This document shows positions 56,556 through 64,000 of a stretch of DNA of 64,000 nucleotides, piece by piece. The stretch lies in NCBI RefSeq assembly GCF_002893095.1, contig NZ_PKQQ01000013.1:1-64000 (forward strand). The letters are read 5' to 3'. The translations under genes were made by a program, and so were the position numbers. This DNA comes from Stenotrophomonas sp. VV52. GTDB lineage: Bacteria > Pseudomonadota > Gammaproteobacteria > Xanthomonadales > Xanthomonadaceae. The notes below the pieces were generated by a model. That model saw nothing but the letters and a program-made list of their open reading frames with translations, did not search any database and had not been told where the DNA came from. Position 1 is the first letter of the stretch. The number at the start of each line of letters is the position of its first letter.

Positions 56556-57662
56556 ATGTCGCTCTTTCGATATACCCGCGCTGGTCGCGAGCCGGATTCG
56601 CCGCGCCCGCCGCATTCGCCGCTGTTGTGGATCGGCCTGATCGCGCTGATTGCAGGGGCAGTGGTACTGGCCTTCGCCTGGCTGGCCGGCTGGATCGGGC
56701 GCGACCGGGTGACCGCGCAGACCTTCACCGACACCATTGAAGCCACTGGTGCCAAGCATGCCGGGTTCCGCCGCGCGCACAGCAAGGGCGTGTGCGTAAG
56801 CGGCACCTTCCAGGGCACGCCGGACGGTGCCGCGCTGAGCTCGGCGCGGGTGTTCCGCCAGCAGCAGGTGCCGGTGCTGGGCCGCCTCTCGATTGGCGGC
56901 GGCGACCCGCATGGCGCCGATGCCAGCGCGCGGGTGCGCAGCATGGCGCTGCAACTGGTCACCGACGACGGCCAGGAGTGGCGCACCGCCATGAACAGCT
57001 TCCCGTTCTTCGCGGTGCCCACCACCCAGGCGTTCCTCGAACAGACCCGCGCCGGCATTCCCGACCCGGCCACCGGCAAGCCGGACCCGGCCAAGCAGGC
57101 GGCCATCGCCGCGAAGTACCCGTCGGCACGTGCGTTCGGCGCGTGGGCGAAGACCGCGCCGTGGTCCACCAGCTGGGCCAACACCGACTACAACGGCGTG
57201 AACAGTTTCCGCTTCATTGCGGCTGACGGCACGGAGCAGGCGGTGCGCTGGAGCATGCTGCCGCAGGCAGCGTTCGAGGCGATGAGCCCCGAGCAGCGCG
57301 CGCAGGCGAGCGTGGATTACCTGGCCGATGAATTCGCGCAGCGGCTGGCACAGGGACCGGTGCGTTGGGACATGTGGATCACGCTGGCCGAGCCGGGCGA
57401 TGCGATCAATGACCCCTCCATCCCGTGGCCGGACACCCGCCGCCGGGTCAAGGCCGGCACGCTCAGCCTGACCGCAATGCAGCCGCAGGCCAACGGCGCC
57501 TGCAACAACGTGAACTTCGATCCGCTGATCCTGCCGAGCGGGATCGCCGGTACCGATGATCCGATCCTGGCCGCGCGGTCTGCGGTGTACTCGGAATCGT
57601 TCAACCGCCGCGAGCGGGAAACCGCCAGCGGTGCGGCACCGGATGCGGGAGCGCGTCGATGA
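56556..57662 (+). CDS. Membrane-anchored catalase-like peroxidase (SrpA type)
   Basis: A 368-residue heme protein related to catalases. A membrane helix (about 22-45) is followed by the catalase fold. The distal histidine lies in RRAHSKGVCVSG, and a proximal Tyr is likely in ARSAVYSESFNRR near the C terminus. It is shorter than true catalases (around 480 residues), and the family is better described as catalase-related peroxidases. The start was set at the ATG at 56556; an ATG 30 bp earlier is possible. It overlaps cytochrome b561 by 4 bp. Confidence 0.87.
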   Translation: MSLFRYTRAGREPDSPRPPHSPLLWIGLIALIAGAVVLAFAWLAGWIGRDRVTAQTFTDTIEATGAKHAGFRRAHSKGVCVSGTFQGTPDGAALSSARVFRQQQVPVLGRLSIGGGDPHGADASARVRSMALQLVTDDGQEWRTAMNSFPFFAVPTTQAFLEQTRAGIPDPATGKPDPAKQAAIAAKYPSARAFGAWAKTAPWSTSWANTDYNGVNSFRFIAADGTEQAVRWSMLPQAAFEAMSPEQRAQASVDYLADEFAQRLAQGPVRWDMWITLAEPGDAINDPSIPWPDTRRRVKAGTLSLTAMQPQANGACNNVNFDPLILPSGIAGTDDPILAARSAVYSESFNRRERETASGAAPDAGARR

Positions 57663-58216
57663 AGACCTCCGACGGGCATTTCAACCTGACCGCGCGCGTG
57701 CTGCACTGGCTGATGGCGGTGCTGATCCTGACCATGCTGTTCGTGGGCGTGACCATGGTCGCCTCGCTGCACTGGCGGCCGATGCTGGTGGACCTGCACC
57801 GGCCGTTGGGCATCGCGATCCTGCTGCTGGCCGTGGTGCGGCTGGTGAACCGGATTCGTCATCGTCCACCGCCGCTGCCGGCGGATCTGCCGGCGTGGCA
57901 GAAATTCGCCGCGCATGCCTCGCATTGGATGCTGTACGGGCTGATGCTGGCGATGCCGCTGGTGGGCTGGGCGATGTTGTCGGCCGGTGGCTACCCGATC
58001 CAGATGTGGAAGGGCGTGTTGCTGCCGCCGATCCTGCCGCACGACGTGGCGATGTATGCGGCGCTGCGCGGTGCGCACAGTGTGTTGGCGTATGTGTTGT
58101 TCGCCACGGTGGTGCTGCATCTGAGTGCCGCGTTGTTCCACCTGTGGGTGCGCCGCGATGGCGTGTTCCAGGCGATGGCGAAGGGGCCGGAGGGTCGGGG
58201 ATCGCCGCGGGGGTGA
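57659..58216 (+). CDS. Cytochrome b561
   Basis: A 185-residue four-helix membrane diheme cytochrome. Heme-ligand histidines are seen as VLHWLMAVL in helix 1, DLHRPLG, HASHWMLYG and the last helix. In relatives it transfers electrons from quinol to periplasmic acceptors. The ATGA overlap with the peroxidase gene suggests electron delivery to the peroxidase. A GTAG-type inverted repeat follows 41 bp later. Confidence 0.9.
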   Translation: MKTSDGHFNLTARVLHWLMAVLILTMLFVGVTMVASLHWRPMLVDLHRPLGIAILLLAVVRLVNRIRHRPPPLPADLPAWQKFAAHASHWMLYGLMLAMPLVGWAMLSAGGYPIQMWKGVLLPPILPHDVAMYAALRGAHSVLAYVLFATVVLHLSAALFHLWVRRDGVFQAMAKGPEGRGSPRG

Positions 58217-58257
58217 TTGCGGCGGGGTGATTTATTGGATTCTGCCGGCGGTGCGTG

Positions 58258-58355
58258 GGACACGCATGGCGTGTCGCTACGCGGTCGGACGACGTTCGAT
58301 GACGTCGGGCGCGATCGGTCCGCGTCGAAGGCGTAGTGACACGCCATGCGTGTCC
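58258..58355. repeat. SMAG-like inverted repeat pair
   Basis: A 23-bp arm (58258-58280) is repeated in inverted orientation at 58333-58355 with one mismatch. Each arm has the palindrome ACACGCATGGCGTGT and the GTAG head points away from its partner. The 52 bp between contain a further short palindrome (GACGTTCGATGACGTC). It sits between the converging cytochrome b561 and response-regulator genes. Confidence 0.8.
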
Positions 58356-58382
58356 GCCGTCCGTTCCGAGGTGGGAACCCGC

Positions 58383-58985
58383 CTACAACCAACCCTTCTG
58401 CCTTGCCAACCGATACGCCTCGATCCGATTGGCCACCCCCAGCTTGCCGATGCACTCGGACAGATAATTGCGCACGGTGCCGTGCGACAGGCCCAGCTGG
58501 GTGGCGATCTCGCTGGCCGAGCGGCCGTCGCCGGACAGGCGCAGCACCTGGCGTTCGCGGTCGTTCAGCGGGTCGGCCTGCGACCACGCGTCCAGCGCCA
58601 GTTGCGGGTCGATGGCGCGGCCGCCGTGCTGCACCTGGCGCAATGCGTCGGCCAGCTTCTCGGCCGGCGCGTCCTTCAGCAGATAGCCGCACACGCCGGC
58701 ATCCAGCGCGCGGCGCAGGAACCCCGAGCGCGCGAAGGTGGTCACGATCACCACCTTGATGGGCAGTTCATGCCGCGAGATGCGCTGCGCCAGCTCCAAC
58801 CCTGACAATCCCGGCATCTCGATGTCAGTCACCAGAATGTCCGGCTTCAACTGCTGCACCATGCGCCACGCCGCTTCACCGTCGGCCGCAGCGCCCAGCA
58901 CTTCGATGTCCGGCTCCAACCCGAGCAGCGCGGACAGCGCGCCGCGCACCATGGCCTGGTCTTCCGCGAGGACGATGCGGATCAT
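58383..58985 (-). CDS. NarL/DesR-type response regulator
   Basis: A 200-residue regulator. The receiver has D54 in VTDIEMPG and the C-terminal LuxR-type HTH is at about 138-180 (NDRERQVLRLSGDGRSASEI). It overlaps the histidine kinase gene by 4 bp, so they form one two-component unit. The closest described type is DesR/LiaR; the target may be the divergent ABC exporter genes. Confidence 0.9.
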   Translation of the reverse strand: MIRIVLAEDQAMVRGALSALLGLEPDIEVLGAAADGEAAWRMVQQLKPDILVTDIEMPGLSGLELAQRISRHELPIKVVIVTTFARSGFLRRALDAGVCGYLLKDAPAEKLADALRQVQHGGRAIDPQLALDAWSQADPLNDRERQVLRLSGDGRSASEIATQLGLSHGTVRNYLSECIGKLGVANRIEAYRLARQKGWL

Positions 58986-60193
58986 GGAATCACCGCCACT
59001 GGCGCCGCGGCCGGCACCGACCGCGTCGCCGCCGGCAGCGGTACCTGCACCGCCACGGTGGTGCCCTGCCCGCGCACCGAGGTCACCAGCAGGGTGCCGC
59101 GCAATGCCGCCACCCGTTCGCGCATGCCGGTCAGGCCATTGCCATCGACCTGCACGCCGCCCTGCCCGTCATCGCGAATCTGCATGGACAGCATGCGCCC
59201 GTCCTGCTCGAACGCCACCCAGGCCTGGTGCGCCTGCGCGTGGCGCACGATGTTGGTGGCCGCTTCGCGCAGCACCAGCGCCAGCCCGCGCTCGATCTCC
59301 ACCGGCATCGGCGGCGGCGGCGGGTAGTCCAGGTGCACGTGCTGGCACTCCAGCAGCAGCCGCGCGGCCGCAAGTTCGGCGGCGAGGTCGCTGGCGCGGA
59401 TCCCGGTGACCGCGCTGCGCACCTCTGCCAGGGCCTGGCGGGCGATGGCCTCGGCCTCGGTCACTTCGGCGCGGGCGCGCTCCGGGTCGCGGTCGAACAG
59501 CTTGCGCGACAGCTCCAGCTTCAAGGTGATCAGCGACAGGGTGTGCCCCAGCAGGTCATGCAGGTCGCGTCCGATGCGTTCGCGCTCGGCGGTGGCGGCC
59601 AGCCGGCGCACCTCGTCCTGCGACAGCTGCAGCGCCGCCTCGCGGTCCTTGTTGGTGCTTTCCACGTTGATGATGATGCCGATGATCATCGCCATGGCCG
59701 GAATCCACACCACCAGCTGCCACTGGTAGCCCACCCATAGCGCGATGCCCACGAACAGCGCGTTGAGCGCCACCAGCTGGGCCAGGTAGCGCCAGGCGCT
59801 GCCGGTGCGGCACACGCGCAAAGTGACGCAGCCGAAGATGAAGTAGCTGATGCCCGACGGGTACCACGGCAGCAGCACCAGCCCCATGGCCACCATCGCC
59901 AGCGCAAAACGCGGCGCGTACCGGCGCGGCGCCAGCAGCTGGCGGCCGTACAGCGCCAAAAACACCGGGTAGGTCAGCACGGTCAGCCACACCCACGTGG
60001 CGGTAAAGCCGCCGCCGAAGATCGGGGTCAGGAACACCCAGCCGGTCCACAGCAGGTGCACCGCGTCGGACCAGGCCGGTTTGCCGCTGCGCAGGTTGTC
60101 GGCCACGGCCGAGTCGGGTGCGGGGCGCAAACGCGAGGAGAGCCAGCTGGGCAGCACGGAAACGTCCTGGGCAAAGGGATCGGGAACGATCAT
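58982..60193 (-). CDS. DesK-type sensor histidine kinase
   Basis: A 403-residue kinase of the HisKA_3 class. About five membrane helices lie at 48-173. The dimerisation helix has phospho-acceptor H212 in RDLHDLLGH, followed by a HATPase domain with NIVRHAQAH and DDGQGG. Only helices, with no large periplasmic domain, are seen, so it may sense membrane state as DesK does. The start is divergent from the MacA-like gene, with 183 bp between. Confidence 0.88.
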   Translation of the reverse strand: MIVPDPFAQDVSVLPSWLSSRLRPAPDSAVADNLRSGKPAWSDAVHLLWTGWVFLTPIFGGGFTATWVWLTVLTYPVFLALYGRQLLAPRRYAPRFALAMVAMGLVLLPWYPSGISYFIFGCVTLRVCRTGSAWRYLAQLVALNALFVGIALWVGYQWQLVVWIPAMAMIIGIIINVESTNKDREAALQLSQDEVRRLAATAERERIGRDLHDLLGHTLSLITLKLELSRKLFDRDPERARAEVTEAEAIARQALAEVRSAVTGIRASDLAAELAAARLLLECQHVHLDYPPPPPMPVEIERGLALVLREAATNIVRHAQAHQAWVAFEQDGRMLSMQIRDDGQGGVQVDGNGLTGMRERVAALRGTLLVTSVRGQGTTVAVQVPLPAATRSVPAAAPVAVIP

Positions 60194-60376
60194 GGCATCC
60201 AGCTTCGCGCGTCGCCATCGGCCCGGCCAGTGGCCCCGATCACCCCAAGCAGGTGACAGCTGTCACTGCCCGCCCCCCCGCCCGGCGGGCATTCTGTGCC
60301 CCACCCGGCACCCCGCCGGATTGCCCGTGACGGTGGTTGCGGTCACACTCGGCCCGATTCCACGTCCAGACTCACG

Positions 60377-61624
60377 ATGAACGCATCCGCTGAACTGCTC
60401 AAGGAACTCCGCATCGACCGCAACAAGGCCTCGGCGCCGCCGCCGTCGGGTACGCCCCGCCGTGGTCTGTGGATCGTGCTGGCCATCGTCGCGCTGCTGG
60501 TGCTGGGCGGTATCGCCTGGTTCCTGTTCGGCCGCGAACGGCCGATCGAGGTCAGCACCGTCCCGGTGGTGGCGATCCAGCAGGGCACCGCCAGCAGCTC
60601 GGTGCTCGACGCCAGCGGCTACGTGGTCGCCCGGCGCATGGCCACGGTCTCGGCCAAGATCACCGGCAAGGTCCGCGAGGTGATGATCGAAGAAGGCATG
60701 CGGGTGGAAGAAGCCCAGGTCATGGCCACCCTGGACCCGATCGACGCCAACGCCCAGCGCAGCCTCTCGGCCTCGCAGCTGGAAGCGGCGCGCAGCCAGC
60801 TGGCCGGGTTGAAGGCGCAGGTGGCGCAGGCCGATGCCGAAGCCGGGCGCCTGCAGAAGCTGGTCGGCCAGCAGCTGGTTTCGCGTTCGCAGTACGACCT
60901 CGCCATGGCCCAGCGCGACAGCCTGCGGGCCCAGCTCAAGACCGCCGAACGCAACACCCGCGTGGCCGGCGACGCGCTGGCCATCGCCGAGCTCGGGGTG
61001 GACAACAACACCGTGCGCGCGCCGTTCTCCGGCGTGGTCACCGCCAAGGCCGCGCAGCCGGGTGAGATCGTCTCGCCGCTGTCGGCCGGTGGCGGTTTCA
61101 CCCGTACCGGTATCGGCACCATCGTGGACATGGACTCGCTGGAGATCGAAGTCGAAGTGGGCGAGGCCTTCATCGGCCGCGTGCAGCCGAAGATGCCGGT
61201 GGAAGCCACCCTCAACGCCTACCCGGAATGGAAGATCCCGGCCGAGGTGATCGCCATCATTCCCACCGCCGACCGCGGCAAGGCCACGGTCAAGGTGCGC
61301 ATCGCATTGAAGGTGAAAGATCCGCGCATCGTGCCGGAAATGGGCGTACGGGTGAGCTTCCTGGAAGCGGCTGCGCCGGCCCAGGCCGCCGCCCCCAAGG
61401 GCGTGCGCGTACCGGCCTCGGCGCTGGTCGAGCGCGACCAGAAGACCGTGGCATTCGTGGTCGGCGACGACAAGCGCGTGCAGCAGGTGCCGGTCACGGT
61501 AGGCGTGGCCCTCAACAACGACCGCCAGGTCACTGCCGGCCTCAGCGCCGGCGAGCAGGTGGTCAACAACCCACCCCCGGAACTGCGCGACGGCAGTGCC
61601 GTAGTGGAAAAGCAACCGCAGTAA
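60377..61624 (+). CDS. MacA/HlyD-type periplasmic adaptor
   Basis: A 415-residue membrane-fusion protein. It has a cytosolic N terminus, one membrane helix (about 34-51), a lipoyl domain and a coiled-coil hairpin (about 120-200, AARSQLAGLKAQVAQADAEAG), then beta-barrel domains. It would link an inner-membrane ABC exporter to an outer-membrane channel. The ATG at 60377 is preferred over a start at 60296 because the upstream residues are not family-like. It begins a four-gene exporter group. Confidence 0.88.
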   Translation: MNASAELLKELRIDRNKASAPPPSGTPRRGLWIVLAIVALLVLGGIAWFLFGRERPIEVSTVPVVAIQQGTASSSVLDASGYVVARRMATVSAKITGKVREVMIEEGMRVEEAQVMATLDPIDANAQRSLSASQLEAARSQLAGLKAQVAQADAEAGRLQKLVGQQLVSRSQYDLAMAQRDSLRAQLKTAERNTRVAGDALAIAELGVDNNTVRAPFSGVVTAKAAQPGEIVSPLSAGGGFTRTGIGTIVDMDSLEIEVEVGEAFIGRVQPKMPVEATLNAYPEWKIPAEVIAIIPTADRGKATVKVRIALKVKDPRIVPEMGVRVSFLEAAAPAQAAAPKGVRVPASALVERDQKTVAFVVGDDKRVQQVPVTVGVALNNDRQVTAGLSAGEQVVNNPPPELRDGSAVVEKQPQ

Positions 61625-61744
61625 GCAGGGCGGTGCCGCGACCTGGTCGCGAGCCGAGCTAGTGCGATTCCCGTGCCATCCCGGCGCGCGCGTGGGCGGC
61701 TGCCCGCAACCTTTTCCTTTTCATCGATTTACGGAGAACCACCC

Positions 61745-62434
<690 letters not shown>

Positions 62435-62448
62435 CGGAGGTCACTGCG

Positions 62449-63606
62449 ATGAAGTATTTCTCGCTCATATGGGCGCAGCTGTTCCGCAGCAAGACGCGGA
62501 CCCTGCTGACCCTGCTTTCGGTGGTGGCCGCGTTCCTGCTGTTCGGCATGCTCGACTCGGTGCGCGTGGCCTTCAGTTCGGGCGGCAGCGTGGAAGGCGC
62601 CAACCGCCTGATCGTGGCCTCGCGCCTGTCCATCACCCAGTCGCTGCCGATCCGCCTGGAACCGCAGGTGCGCCAGGTCCCCGGGGTGAAAGACGTGACC
62701 TCGGGCATGTGGTTCGGCGGCATCTACCAGGACCCGAAGAACTTCTTCGCCAACTTCTCGGTGGCACCGAACTACTTCGACGTGTACCGCGAACTGCAGC
62801 TGCCGCCGGACCAGCTCAAGGCCTTCCAGGACACCCGCACCGGCGCGGTGGTCGGCGAGACCCTGGCCAAGGAGTTCGGCTGGAAGATCGGCGACACCAT
62901 TCCGCTGCAGGCCACCATCTTCCCGCGCGGTGGCAGCAACGACTGGCCGCTGCAGCTGGTGGGCGTGTTCCGCTCCAAGGACCGCACCCTGGCGGCCAAT
63001 GAAGAACGCCAGTTGATGATGAACTGGAAGTACTTCGACGAGTCCAACGACTACATCAAGAACCAGGTCAGCTGGTTCACGGTGACCCTGGACAACCCGG
63101 ACCATGCCTCGCGCGTGGCCCAGGCCATCGATGCGATCTCGGCCAACTCCGACCATGAAACCAAGACCCAGACCGAGTCGGCGTTCCAGCAGGCGTTCGT
63201 GAAACAGTTCGCCGATATCGGGCTGATCGTCACCTCGATCATGGGCGCGGTGTTCTTCACCCTGCTGCTGCTCACCGGCAACACCATAGCCCAGGCGGTG
63301 CGCGAGCGCGTGCCGGAGCTGGCCACGCTGAAGACGCTGGGCTTCAAGGACAGCACGGTGCTGGTGCTGGTGATGATCGAGGCGGTGTTGTTGATCGGGC
63401 TTGGCGGTGCGATCGGCATGGGCCTGGCCGCCACCATCCTGCCGATCCTGTCGCCGAAGACACAGGGCCTGCTGCCGCCGCACGTGCCGACCCAGACCTG
63501 GGCCATGGGCGTGGCGCTGATCCTGGTCATCGGCGTGGTGGTGGGCCTGCTGCCGGCGCTGCGCGCCAAGCGGCTGAAGATCGTCGACGCCCTGGCGGGC
63601 CGCTGA
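62449..63606 (+). CDS. FtsX/MacB-type ABC permease
   Basis: A 385-residue inner-membrane protein with a membrane helix at about 18-37, a large periplasmic MacB_PCD-like domain (about 40-255) and three closing helices (about 265-380). It starts 14 bp after the ATPase gene. It would act with the ATPase and the second permease to export an unknown substrate. Confidence 0.88.
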   Translation: MKYFSLIWAQLFRSKTRTLLTLLSVVAAFLLFGMLDSVRVAFSSGGSVEGANRLIVASRLSITQSLPIRLEPQVRQVPGVKDVTSGMWFGGIYQDPKNFFANFSVAPNYFDVYRELQLPPDQLKAFQDTRTGAVVGETLAKEFGWKIGDTIPLQATIFPRGGSNDWPLQLVGVFRSKDRTLAANEERQLMMNWKYFDESNDYIKNQVSWFTVTLDNPDHASRVAQAIDAISANSDHETKTQTESAFQQAFVKQFADIGLIVTSIMGAVFFTLLLLTGNTIAQAVRERVPELATLKTLGFKDSTVLVLVMIEAVLLIGLGGAIGMGLAATILPILSPKTQGLLPPHVPTQTWAMGVALILVIGVVVGLLPALRAKRLKIVDALAGR

Positions 63607-63617
63607 GGAGAACCGAC

Positions 63618-64000
63618 ATGAAGAAGCAATGGTTGGGCAATCTGGTGTCGGTGCTGCTGCTCGCGGTGGCGCTGGTGGTGTGGATCATGCTGCCGTGGCC
63701 GCTGGTGCTGGCGGTGGTTGCGGCCGTGGCGCTGTGGCTGCTGCTGACCCGCAGCGGGCGGCTGGCGCTGGTCGCCACGCGCATCGGCGTGGCCAGCCTG
63801 CCGCAGCGCTGGGGCGCGTCCTCGGTGGTGGTGGTGGGCATTGCCGGCGTGGTGGGCGTACTGGTGGCGATGCTGGCGATGGGCCAGGGCTTCCAGGCCA
63901 CGCTCAACAGCACCGGCGATGAGAGTACCGCGATCGTGCTGCGCGGCGGTTCGCAGGCGGAAACCAATTCGGTGATCACCCGCGACCAGGTGCCGCTGCT
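63618..64000 (+). CDS. Second FtsX/MacB-type ABC permease, partial
   Basis: The gene starts at the ATG at 63618, with GAGGAGAACC just upstream, and runs past the right edge after about 127 codons. The N-terminal part shows helices at about 8-26 and 29-45, then a third one (about 64-86), with the beginning of a periplasmic domain (QGFQATLNSTGDESTAIVLR). Its context makes it the partner permease of the exporter. Confidence 0.85.
   Translation, partial: MKKQWLGNLVSVLLLAVALVVWIMLPWPLVLAVVAAVALWLLLTRSGRLALVATRIGVASLPQRWGASSVVVVGIAGVVGVLVAMLAMGQGFQATLNSTGDESTAIVLRGGSQAETNSVITRDQVPL

Overview
The window looks like a chromosomal segment of a Stenotrophomonas-type gammaproteobacterium (Xanthomonadaceae). 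The signs are high GC with GC-rich third codon positions, an Ax21-family protein, a TonB receptor of the Xanthomonas/Caulobacter class, the coaBC-dut-phosphomannomutase order, and scattered hairpin repeats headed by GTAG that resemble the SMAG repeats of S. maltophilia. The assignment rests on gene content and remembered family features, not on a database search.

Layout. Positions 1-8.2 kb carry housekeeping genes: tyrS, an envelope M23 peptidase, anmK, a small ribbon-helix-helix protein, ampG, an exonuclease III and pyrE. The M23 peptidase, anmK and ampG all act on cell wall or muropeptides. Positions 8.2-16.3 kb hold a complete kdpFABC potassium pump with its sensor kDa pair kdpDE; the upstream region has two CTTTTTACG copies 11 bp apart that may bind KdpE. 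From 16.3 to 20.4 kb, on the minus strand, lie coaBC, dut and an unusually long membrane-anchored phosphomannomutase. From 20.4 to 23 kb, between coaBC and radC, is a block with a two-lobed aspartyl protease, a 41-residue membrane peptide and an unrecognised anchored protein. radC, argS, an FtsN-like SPOR protein and several small metabolic or hypothetical genes follow.

Positions 30.1-43.1 kb form an alginate-utilisation locus: FadR-type regulator, TonB receptor, PL6 and PL17 alginate lyases, a hexuronate-type MFS importer, an SDR reductase, an SGNH esterase and a 2-keto-3-deoxygluconate kinase. Together they would bind the polymer, cut it to oligomers and monomers, import these, reduce the unsaturated monomer and phosphorylate it to KDPG. 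A KDPG aldolase is not seen here. The esterase suggests use of O-acetylated alginate. A dispersed repeat has entered the PL6 signal-peptide region without breaking its frame.

From 43.1 to 50.1 kb the sequence is more mosaic: Nudix, Ax21, a roughly 200-nt array of hairpins that may be a structured RNA, a DUF1428 protein, then an AT-richer island (about 45.96-48.5 kb) coding unrecognised membrane proteins, and a histone H1-like protein with a G-quadruplex motif in its leader. From 50.1 kb to the end come a DegP/DegQ protease, a yqjD-yqjE-yqjK-like trio, a PerM-family permease, a HAD phosphatase with an M17 aminopeptidase, an anchored catalase-like peroxidase with cytochrome b561, a DesK/DesR-like two-component pair, and a divergent MacAB-like ABC exporter whose second permease runs off the right edge. 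No tRNA, rRNA, CRISPR array, intact insertion sequence or prophage was seen.
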